Assembly: GCA_934597165.1 (NCBI GenBank)
Contig: CAKTQP010000047.1
Span: forward strand, 1 to 15,549
Direction of reading: 5' to 3'
Origin: an uncultured Oscillospiraceae bacterium
GTDB taxonomy: Bacteria; Bacillota; Clostridia; Oscillospirales; Oscillospiraceae
Length of the DNA stretch: 15,549 nucleotides
This document shows, piece by piece, positions 1 through 6,643 of this stretch. Below the pieces are notes generated by a model. The model was given only the letters and a program-made list of their open reading frames with translations, did no database searches and was not told the DNA's origin. Position 1 is the stretch's first letter. Each line of letters starts with the position of its first letter. The position numbers were made by a program, and so were the translations under genes.

Positions 1-37
1 CTTTCGCCCCAGGAACGCGGCTGTCCAGCTTCCTTGC
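1..37 (-). ncRNA. rnpB: RNase P RNA, 5' end only (probable)
   Basis: Read on the minus strand, the segment just after a good promoter contains GGAAGCTGGACAGCCGCG followed shortly by GGGGCGAAAG. This resembles the start of bacterial type A RNase P RNA, where a GAAGCUG..ACAG..CGC block forms the P1/P2 region. The gene would run leftward out of the window, so the diagnostic GAGGAAAGTCC block and the catalytic core cannot be seen. The product would be the catalytic RNA that matures tRNA 5' ends. The start is set about 7 bases after the -10 element. The call rests on a short recognisable stretch plus the absence of any reading frame. Another structured RNA or an untranslated leader is possible. 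Confidence 0.62.
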
Positions 38-43
38 CCCTCT

Positions 44-73
44 ATTTTACCCTATGACGACGGGAATTGTCAA
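44..73 (-). promoter_or_regulatory. Promoter for the leftward RNA gene
   Basis: On the minus strand there is a perfect -35 TTGACA (68-73) and a -10 TAAAAT (44-49) separated by 18 bases. This is a strong vegetative-type promoter facing left, divergent from the murD promoter and only about 10 bases from it. Confidence 0.7.
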
Positions 74-82
74 TCTCAGCGA

Positions 83-111
83 TTGAATTACTTTTTGAAC
101 CGGTTTATAAT
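83..111 (+). promoter_or_regulatory. Promoter of the murD operon
   Basis: TTGAAT (83-88) and TATAAT (106-111) are separated by exactly 17 bases, a near-consensus SigA-type promoter. Transcription would begin near 118, giving a leader of about 28 bases before the murD start at 146. The TTG that could be read as an upstream start codon at 83 is part of this -35 element, so it cannot be the translation start. Confidence 0.75.
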
Positions 112-145
112 AAAACTAACTATGCGCTTGAGGAGGCACAGACCT

Positions 146-1537
146 ATGACCTTTGAATCTTACCTGGCGACCCTGCGCGGCAAGCAGGTGGCCGTGATCG
201 GCATCGGCGTGAGCAACATCCCGCTGATCAAGTTGTTTTTGAAAAAAGAAATCGCTGTCACAGCGTGCGATAAATGCGAACGAGAAGCCTATGACAACCA
301 GCCCCTGCTCCTGGAACTGGAGGCGTTGGGCGCCACCCTGCACATGGGTGCGGGCTACCTGGACGACCTGACCCAGGACGTCATCTTCCGTTCTCCCGGC
401 ATCCGGCCGGACATCCCCGCCTTTGAGCAGGCCAAGGCCAACGGTGCCGTTATCACCTCGGAGATGGAAGTGTTCTTCCACGTCTGCCCCTGCAAGACCA
501 TCGCCGTGACCGGCTCCGACGGCAAGACCACCACCACCACCATCATCGCCAAGCTCCTGGAAGCGGCAGGCTACCACGTCCACCTGGGCGGCAACATCGG
601 CCGCCCCCTCCTGCCGGACATCGAGTCCATCCAGCCCGACGACCTGGCGGTGTTGGAGCTGTCCTCCTTCCAGCTGATGACCATGGACACCAGCGCGGAC
701 ATCGCCGTGGTCACCAACCTGGCACCCAACCACCTGGACGTCCACAAGGGGATGGAGGAGTATATCGTGGCCAAAAAGAACATCTTTTTGTATCAGAACG
801 CCCAGCAGAAGGTGGTCCTGAACCGGGACAACGACATCACCTATTCCTTCGTCCCTGAAGCAAACGGGCAGGTCACCCTGTTCTCCCGCCAGAACCCCTT
901 GGACGAGGGCGTTGTCCTGGAAAATGGTGTCATCTGCGTGAAAAAGGATGGAAATACCCGAAAAGTCCTGCCGGTAGCGGACATTTTGCTGCCTGGCGTT
1001 CACAACATTGAAAATTACGAGGCGGCCATCGGCGCCGTAGACGGCCTGGTGCCTGACGAGACCATCCGCAAGTTCGCCGCCACTTTCGGCGGCGTGGAGC
1101 ACCGCATCGAGCTGGTGCGGGAGCTGCACGGGGTCAAATACTATAACGACTCCATCGCCTCCAGCCCCAGCCGCACCATGGCCGGCCTGCGCAGTTTTAG
1201 CCAGAAGGTCATCCTCATCGCCGGCGGCTACGACAAGCACATCCCCTATGACGTTCTCGGCCCCGACCTGGTGGCACACGTGAAGGCCATGGTGCTCACC
1301 GGCGCCACCGCCCCCAAGATTCAGGCGGCGGCAGAGCAGGCACCCGGCTACGACCCTCAGGCGCTGCCCATCTACACCATCGACGATTTCGCCGACGCCG
1401 TCCACAAGGCGGTGGAGCTGGCTCAGCCTGGCGATGTGGTCATCCTGTCCCCGGCCAGTGCCAGCTTTGACAAGTTCAAGAACTTCATGGTCCGCGGCGA
1501 CACCTTCAAAGAGCTGATCCGCGCCCTGCCGGACTGA
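146..1537 (+). CDS. murD: UDP-N-acetylmuramoyl-L-alanine--D-glutamate ligase (MurD)
   Basis: MurD adds D-glutamate to UDP-MurNAc-L-Ala in the cytoplasm, using ATP, as the second amino-acid step of peptidoglycan precursor synthesis. The 463-residue protein has the normal family length. Visible motifs in order are an N-terminal Rossmann-like UDP-binding domain (VAVIGIGVSNIPL), the Mur ligase ATP loop TGSDGKTTT near residue 120, GGNIG, ELSSFQL, NLAPNHLDVH, and a C-terminal ligase domain with YYNDSIASSP and ILSPASASFDKFKNF. The start is the ATG at 146, because AGGAGG lies at 131-136 with 9 bases of spacing and the promoter would start RNA near 118. Longer versions starting at 83 or 122 lack a ribosome site. 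It is the first gene of the operon, and its stop overlaps the ribosome site of the next gene. Confidence 0.95.
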   Translation: MTFESYLATLRGKQVAVIGIGVSNIPLIKLFLKKEIAVTACDKCEREAYDNQPLLLELEALGATLHMGAGYLDDLTQDVIFRSPGIRPDIPAFEQAKANGAVITSEMEVFFHVCPCKTIAVTGSDGKTTTTTIIAKLLEAAGYHVHLGGNIGRPLLPDIESIQPDDLAVLELSSFQLMTMDTSADIAVVTNLAPNHLDVHKGMEEYIVAKKNIFLYQNAQQKVVLNRDNDITYSFVPEANGQVTLFSRQNPLDEGVVLENGVICVKKDGNTRKVLPVADILLPGVHNIENYEAAIGAVDGLVPDETIRKFAATFGGVEHRIELVRELHGVKYYNDSIASSPSRTMAGLRSFSQKVILIAGGYDKHIPYDVLGPDLVAHVKAMVLTGATAPKIQAAAEQAPGYDPQALPIYTIDDFADAVHKAVELAQPGDVVILSPASASFDKFKNFMVRGDTFKELIRALPD

Positions 1538-1549
1538 GGATGAGAGAAC

Positions 1550-2587
1550 ATGAAAGCGTTACTAGAGACATTATGCCAGGCCAATGCTCCCACCGGCTTT
1601 GAAGAACCGGCGGTAGAGGTGGCCAAACGCCTGCTGACCCCGCTGGTAGATGAGGTCTACACCGACCGCATCGGCAGCGTGGTGGGCGTGAAGCGCTGCG
1701 GCAAGGAGAACGCCCGGCGGGTGCTGCTGGACGCCCATCTGGACGAGGTGGGGTTCATCGTCATGGGACACGACGAGGGCTTTTTGCGCATCGCGCCCCT
1801 GGGCGGCATCGACCCTAGGATTCTGCCCGACCGGGAGCTGACCATCTTGACCGATCCGCCCCGCTTTGGCGTGGTGGCCACCAAACCGCCCCACGTGATG
1901 GCGGCAGGGGAGGGGAACAAGGCCATCCCCATCGCTGACCTGCGGGTGGACGTGGGTTTGTCCCAGGAGAAGGCGGTGAAAGAGATTCCCGTGGGGACAC
2001 CGGTGGTGTTCCGCGAGGGTTGCTACGCCCTGGGGGACGACCGGATGACCGGCAAGACGATGGACGACCGGAGCTGCTTTGCCATCCTGCTGGAGACCCT
2101 GAAGCTGCTCCAAAAAACGGAGTTAAATGTGGACGTCTACGTGCTCGGTTCCTGCCGGGAGGAGACCAACAGCGCCGGTGCCATGACCGCCGTTTACGAC
2201 ATCCAGCCGGATTTGGCGGTCGCAGTGGACGTGACCTTTGGCAAGGCGCCGGACATCCAGTCCGACGACAGCTTCGACCTGGGCGGCGGGCCCACCATCG
2301 GTATCGGCCCCAATATGTCCCACTGGATGGCGGAACGGCTGGAGGAAACAGCGAAAAAACTGGAGATTCCCTATCAGCTGGAGATCATCCCCGGCAACAG
2401 CGGCACCAACGGCTGGGAGATCCAAGTCGCCCGGGAGGGCATCCCCACCGCCGTGGTCTCCCTGCCCCTGAACTATATGCACACCCCGCTGGAAGTGGTG
2501 TCCCTGACCGACATGAAACGCTGCGCCCGGCTGTTGGCCGGCTTCGTGGCAGAGCTGGGAGAGGAGGGAATGGAATGCTTGATCTGA
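1550..2587 (+). CDS. M42 family metallopeptidase, copy 1 (divergent)
   Basis: This 345-residue protein belongs to the M42 glutamyl/tetrahedral aminopeptidase family (PepA, YsdC, FrvX relatives), cytoplasmic dinuclear metal enzymes that trim N-terminal residues from short peptides. The expected metal and catalytic residues are present: H63 and D65 in DAHLDEVG, the MDDRS aspartates near 172-173, the E204-E205 pair, D227 in AVDVT, and H311 in YMHTPLEVV. It is the least typical of the three local copies. The usual QEEVGxRGA is REETNSAGA, and the usual YIDIGA is LRVDVGL. GAGGA at 1536-1540, overlapping the murD stop, serves as ribosome site, which suggests translational coupling. Its 3' end overlaps the next gene by 13 bases. 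Substrate preference cannot be read from sequence. Confidence 0.9.
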   Translation: MKALLETLCQANAPTGFEEPAVEVAKRLLTPLVDEVYTDRIGSVVGVKRCGKENARRVLLDAHLDEVGFIVMGHDEGFLRIAPLGGIDPRILPDRELTILTDPPRFGVVATKPPHVMAAGEGNKAIPIADLRVDVGLSQEKAVKEIPVGTPVVFREGCYALGDDRMTGKTMDDRSCFAILLETLKLLQKTELNVDVYVLGSCREETNSAGAMTAVYDIQPDLAVAVDVTFGKAPDIQSDDSFDLGGGPTIGIGPNMSHWMAERLEETAKKLEIPYQLEIIPGNSGTNGWEIQVAREGIPTAVVSLPLNYMHTPLEVVSLTDMKRCARLLAGFVAELGEEGMECLI

Positions 2588-3600
2588 CCCGGAAATTGTG
2601 CGCCCTCCCCGGTGTGTCCAGCCGGGAAGAGGCAGTGCGGGAGTTCATCGCCCAGGCCATCCGACCCTACGTGAAGTGGATGAAGGTGGACGCCATGGGC
2701 AACCTGATCGCCTTCAAGGAGGGAAAAAAGCACACCGGCTCCAAGCTCCTGCTGGACGCCCACATGGACGAGGTAGGGGTCATGGTCACCGGCTACACGG
2801 AGCAGGGCTGCCTGCGCTTTGCCTTCGTGGGCGGCGTGGATCGTCGGGTGGTCATCGGCAAACGGGTTCATCTGGGAAAAGAGCGCATTTTGGGCGTTTT
2901 CGGCATGAAACCCATCCATCAGACCACCAAAGAGGAACGGAATGCCGTGCCCAAAGTGGAAGAATTGTACATCGACATTGGGGCCAAAGACAAAGCGGAA
3001 GCCCAGGCCAAGGTGAAGCTGGGGGAAGTGGGCGTCTTTGACGGCGAGACCCTGCTCTTCGGCGACGGCTTCCTGAAAGGCAAGGCCATCGACGACCGGG
3101 CGGGCTGTGCGGCCATGATAAAGCTGGCTCAGGAGGAGCTGCCCATGGACGTGACCTTCGTGTTCTCCACCCAGGAGGAAGTGGGCACCCGTGGGGCCTT
3201 CGCCAGCGCCTTTTCCGTGAAGCCGGAGATCGCCTTGGTGCTGGAAGCCACCACCGCCGCCGACCTGCCCGGCACCCCCAGTGGGAAACGAGTCTGCGCG
3301 CCAGGTAAGGGGGTCGTCATCCCCTACATGGACGGTGGTACCATCTACGACCGCGGCCTGTTCTGCCAGCTGCGGGAACTGGCGGAAGCCAACGGCATCC
3401 CCTGGCAGACCAAAGAGTATCTGTCCGGCGGCACCAACGGCCGCACCTACCAGCGCAGCCGGGCAGGCGTCCGGGTGGCCGGTTTGGCCATCGCCACCCG
3501 TTACCTGCACGCCCCCACCAGCGTGGCCGCTGTGGCAGACTTGGAGGGGATGCTGCAACTGGCACGGTTATTCATCGGGAACATCGCGGAGGAGAGCTGA
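2575..3600 (+). CDS. M42 family metallopeptidase, copy 2
   Basis: A 341-residue M42 aminopeptidase. Visible motifs are H63 and D65 in DAHMDEVG, AIDDRAG near 171-177, E201-E202 in QEEVGTRGA, and H312 in RYLHAPTSVA. The internal segment LYIDIGAKDKAEA and the DGFLKGKAIDDRAG block closely resemble copy 3. The position that is Asp in copies 1 and 3 (DVT) is Glu here (E224 in LEATTAADLPG); a glutamate can still bind metal. The frame is open further upstream inside copy 1, but the start is the ATG at 2575: GGAGG lies at 2563-2567, the family homology begins there, and the upstream part is out-of-frame copy 1. The 13-base overlap with copy 1 suggests coupled translation. Confidence 0.9.
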   Translation: MLDLTRKLCALPGVSSREEAVREFIAQAIRPYVKWMKVDAMGNLIAFKEGKKHTGSKLLLDAHMDEVGVMVTGYTEQGCLRFAFVGGVDRRVVIGKRVHLGKERILGVFGMKPIHQTTKEERNAVPKVEELYIDIGAKDKAEAQAKVKLGEVGVFDGETLLFGDGFLKGKAIDDRAGCAAMIKLAQEELPMDVTFVFSTQEEVGTRGAFASAFSVKPEIALVLEATTAADLPGTPSGKRVCAPGKGVVIPYMDGGTIYDRGLFCQLRELAEANGIPWQTKEYLSGGTNGRTYQRSRAGVRVAGLAIATRYLHAPTSVAAVADLEGMLQLARLFIGNIAEES

Positions 3601-3605
3601 CAGAT

Positions 3606-4601
3606 ATGAAGAACTTATTGGAAACCTTGACCTGTGCCCACGGCGTGTCCGGGGACGAGAGCGCCATCCGCGCCACCATCCGCCAGGCGGCGGAGCCCTA
3701 CGCCGACGACATCACCGAGGACGCTTTGGGTAACCTCATCGTCCACCAGAAGGGCGCGGGCAAAAAGATCATGCTGGCCGCCCACATGGACAGCGTGGGC
3801 GTCATCGTTACCCACATCGAGAAGAGCGGCTTCCTGCGTTTCGGAGCCATCGGCGGGCTGGAAGCCAAGGCGCTGTATCAGACCATGGTGCGGTTCCAGA
3901 ATGGCACAGTGGGCGTCATCGCCGTGGAAGAGAGCAAAGAGGAGAAGGAGTTCAAGCTGGCCGACCTCTACATCGACATCGGCGCAAAGGACCGAGACGA
4001 GGCCAAGACCATGGTCACGGTGGGGGACACAGCGGCTTTCGCCGGTGCCCTGTCCGGCAACGGAAACCGGGTCATGGGGCCGTATCTGGACAATCGGGCG
4101 GGCTGCGCGGTGCTGCTGGAGGCCATGAAACAGACCCAGCACCCGGCCAACGACCTCTATTACGTCTTCACCACCCAGGAAGAGGTGGGGATGCGTGGGG
4201 CGAAGCCTGCCGCTTGGGCGGTGGACCCGGAGTATGCCCTGGCGGTGGACGTGACCTGTCCGGACGACCAGCCTGGCGCCCTCCATGAGGCCACCACCAA
4301 GATCGGCGGCGGTGCGGCCATCAAGATTATGGATCACTCGGTGCTCTGTCATCGTGACGTGGTGGCCAAGCTGCGGCAGCTGGCGGAAGAGAAAAACATC
4401 CCCGCCCAGGACGACCTGTTGAAGGTGGGCGGCACCGATGCCGGCGTCATCCACGTCAGTCGGGGCGGCGTCCGCACCGGCGGCGTGTCCATCCCCTGCC
4501 GGTATACCCACAGCCAGACCGAGCTCATCGACCTGGCGGATTTGGAAGCCTGCGTGAAGCTGGTGCAGGCATTTTGTGAAAGTGAGTTTGAATCAGAATG
4601 A
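3606..4601 (+). CDS. M42 family metallopeptidase, copy 3
   Basis: A 331-residue M42 aminopeptidase with a full set of expected residues: H60 and D62 in AAHMDSVG, D162 in LDNRAG, E192-E193 in QEEVGMRGA, D215 in AVDVTCPDDQPG, and H312 in YTHSQTEL. GGTDAG near 275-280 is also typical of the family. The GGAGGAGA ribosome site lies at the very end of copy 2, and the gap is only 5 bases. The stop codon shares bases with the ATG of the next gene (ATGA), so translation is likely coupled. The three copies probably arose by tandem duplication. Members of this family form dodecameric tetrahedral particles, so mixed particles are conceivable but not shown. Confidence 0.92.
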   Translation: MKNLLETLTCAHGVSGDESAIRATIRQAAEPYADDITEDALGNLIVHQKGAGKKIMLAAHMDSVGVIVTHIEKSGFLRFGAIGGLEAKALYQTMVRFQNGTVGVIAVEESKEEKEFKLADLYIDIGAKDRDEAKTMVTVGDTAAFAGALSGNGNRVMGPYLDNRAGCAVLLEAMKQTQHPANDLYYVFTTQEEVGMRGAKPAAWAVDPEYALAVDVTCPDDQPGALHEATTKIGGGAAIKIMDHSVLCHRDVVAKLRQLAEEKNIPAQDDLLKVGGTDAGVIHVSRGGVRTGGVSIPCRYTHSQTELIDLADLEACVKLVQAFCESEFESE

Positions 4602-5863
4602 ATGAGAATAAGCATCCCCTGGGGCTGTCCCAGCGGGTTTTAGACATGGCACGGCAGGCGGAAGCGGACATCCGCGGACAGTTCGCCCACATCGACGCCG
4701 TGGCGGAATACAACAGCCAGAAGGTGCTGGCCGCCTTCCAGAACCACCGGGTGGCAGAAGCCCACTTCGCCGGCACCACCGGCTACGGCTACGATGACCT
4801 GGGACGGGACACCCTGGATCAAATCTACGCCGAAATCTTCGGCACCGAGGACGCCCTAGTGCGCATCCAGTTCGTCAACGGCACCCACACCATCGCCTCC
4901 GCCCTGTACGGGGCATTGAAGCCCGGAGACACCCTCCTGTCCGCTGTAGGCGCACCCTACGACACTCTGCTCAGCGTCATCGGCGTCACCGGGGAGGAGC
5001 CGGGGAGCCTGAAGGAATACGGCATCGGCTACCGTCAGGTGGACGTGACCGCGGACGACCTGCCGGACAAGGCGGGGCTGGCACAGGCGGTGCAGGCACC
5101 GGACGTGAAGGTGGTGCTCATCCAGCGCTCCAAGGGCTATTCCACCCGGGCGTCCCTGTCCGTGGCGGAGATCGGCGAGCTGATCGCCGTCGTAAAGGAG
5201 CAACGTCCTGACGTCACTGTCATCGTGGACAACTGCTACGGCGAGTTCGTGGAGACCATGGAACCCACCCAGGTGGGGGCGGACTTGATCGTAGGCAGCC
5301 TCATCAAGAACCCCGGCGGCGGGTTGGCCCCTACCGGCGGCTATCTGGCCGGTCGGCACGACCTGGTGGAAGCGGCCGCCAAGCGGCTCACCGTCCCCGG
5401 CATCGGTCGGGAGTGCGGCTCCACCTTGGGCAACAACCGCCTACTCTATCAGGGGTTGTTCCTGGCTCCCCACACCGTGGCACAGGCGGTCAAGACCGCC
5501 GTGTTCAACGCTCGCATGATGGAGCTGCTGGGCTACCAGACCGAACCCCGTTCCGACCAGGAGCGCCACGACATCATCCAGATGGTGAGCCTGGAACGGC
5601 CGGAGCTGGTGGAGAAATACTGCAAGGGCATCCAGTCCGGCTCCCCTGTGGACAGCTATGTGACCCCGGTGCCCTGGGATATGCCCGGCTACGACTGCCA
5701 GGTCATCATGGCGGCCGGTGCCTTCATCCAGGGCGCGTCCATCGAGCTGTCTGCGGACGCCCCCATGCGTCCCCCGTACACCGTCTATATGCAGGGCGGC
5801 CTGACCTACGAGTCCGGCAAGACCGGCGTTTTGCTGGCGGTGGAGGAGTTGCTGAAGGGATAA
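4598..5863 (+). CDS. PLP-dependent methionine gamma-lyase family protein ('aluminum resistance' family)
   Basis: A 421-residue fold-type I PLP enzyme of the family exemplified by Bacillus YnbB and often annotated 'aluminum resistance protein'. Typical blocks are HFAGTTGYGYDDLGRDTL (about 56-73), VRIQFVNGTHTIASALYGALKPGD, GAPYDTLLSVIG, VIVDNCYGEFVE and SLIKNPGGGLAPTGGY, where K237 is the likely PLP Schiff-base lysine. YTVYMQGGLTYESGK lies near the C terminus. Its true reaction is not established from sequence. A carbon-sulfur lyase acting on methionine- or cysteine-like compounds is the family assumption. The ATG overlaps the previous stop in an ATGA arrangement without a strong ribosome site, so it probably depends on reinitiation. 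Its place after three peptidases would fit amino-acid salvage, which is an inference. Confidence 0.88.
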   Translation: MNENKHPLGLSQRVLDMARQAEADIRGQFAHIDAVAEYNSQKVLAAFQNHRVAEAHFAGTTGYGYDDLGRDTLDQIYAEIFGTEDALVRIQFVNGTHTIASALYGALKPGDTLLSAVGAPYDTLLSVIGVTGEEPGSLKEYGIGYRQVDVTADDLPDKAGLAQAVQAPDVKVVLIQRSKGYSTRASLSVAEIGELIAVVKEQRPDVTVIVDNCYGEFVETMEPTQVGADLIVGSLIKNPGGGLAPTGGYLAGRHDLVEAAAKRLTVPGIGRECGSTLGNNRLLYQGLFLAPHTVAQAVKTAVFNARMMELLGYQTEPRSDQERHDIIQMVSLERPELVEKYCKGIQSGSPVDSYVTPVPWDMPGYDCQVIMAAGAFIQGASIELSADAPMRPPYTVYMQGGLTYESGKTGVLLAVEELLKG

Positions 5864-5923
5864 CCGGACAGAATAGAAATGAGACCGGCCTTTCCTGCAT
5901 ACAGTGGCAGGGGAGGCGATGGG

Positions 5924-6631
5924 ATGCGTGGATACCGAAGGCGGCGTCATCGAGCGCCCTGGAGCAGACGGCGGAAGCGGTGCTGTGTGCTCCTGGTCTG
6001 TCTGGTGCTGGTGGTGGGCGTCATCTTGCGCCTGGACTACAAGCTCCGACCAGCCATCTTAGAGATTGCCATGTCCGACTTGGAAACAGTGGTCAACGAC
6101 GCCATCGACCAGGTCTGCATCCAGGACGCGGCAGACGGGGAGATCGCCTATAGCAAGCTCGTCCAGCTGCAATATGACCAGAACGGCAAGCTGCAAGGGC
6201 TGACCACTGACATGGCCGCCCTCAATGTCCTGCGAGCGGATATGACCCGTGCCATTGGTCAGGCGTTGGGGGAGGTGGAGGAACAGCCCATCCAGGTGCC
6301 CTTGGGGACTGCCTGGGGCATCACGTTGTTCTCCGATTTGGGCCCCAACATCCCGGTGCAGGTGCTGAGCCTAGAGAGCATCGCCGGGTACTTTGAGAGC
6401 AGTTTCACCTCCGCCGGAATCAACCAGACCAGGCATCAGATTCAGATGGTGCTCACCGTCCAGGTGGTGCTCCTGCTGCCCGGTGGCACCTATGACCGGA
6501 CGTTCACCAACAAGATCGCTGTGGCGGAGTCCATCCTCATGGGGGATGTCCCGTCTCATTACAGTTATTTCAGCCAATTTGACACGGCCCGCGAGGCCGC
6601 TGACGCCCAACGAGATTACAGCGCAGAATGA
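5924..6631 (+). CDS. yunB: Sporulation protein YunB
   Basis: A 235-residue protein with a very basic N terminus, one membrane helix at about residues 20-36, and an external domain. The diagnostic YunB blocks are GITLFSDLGPNIPVQV, SAGINQTRHQIQM, VVLLLPGGTY, and IAVAESILMGDVPSHYSYF near the C terminus. In Bacillus subtilis YunB is needed for efficient sporulation and is made in the mother cell; its biochemical role is unknown. The chosen start (5924) has GGAGG at 5912-5916 with 7 bases of spacing. An in-frame ATG at 5879 lacks a ribosome site. The gap to ligA is 12 bases. A sporulation gene inside a housekeeping operon suggests either read-through expression or an internal promoter. None is obvious in the 60-base gap upstream. 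Confidence 0.85.
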   Translation: MRGYRRRRHRAPWSRRRKRCCVLLVCLVLVVGVILRLDYKLRPAILEIAMSDLETVVNDAIDQVCIQDAADGEIAYSKLVQLQYDQNGKLQGLTTDMAALNVLRADMTRAIGQALGEVEEQPIQVPLGTAWGITLFSDLGPNIPVQVLSLESIAGYFESSFTSAGINQTRHQIQMVLTVQVVLLLPGGTYDRTFTNKIAVAESILMGDVPSHYSYFSQFDTAREAADAQRDYSAE

Positions 6632-6643
6632 AGAGGAAACACT

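Noticed and set aside
83..145. Longer murD with a TTG start at 83 or ATG at 122
   Set aside because: The TTG is inside the -35 box and 122 is too close to the predicted transcription start. AGGAGG at 131-136 fits the ATG at 146.
116..1405. Long minus-strand open frame opposite murD
   Set aside because: His/Val/Gly/Asp-rich shadow of a GC-rich gene, without ribosome site or recognisable motif.
2020..2574. Upstream extension of M42 copy 2 reading frame inside copy 1
   Set aside because: The added 185 residues are Arg/Gly/Pro-rich out-of-frame translation of copy 1, and family homology plus a GGAGG ribosome site begin at 2575.
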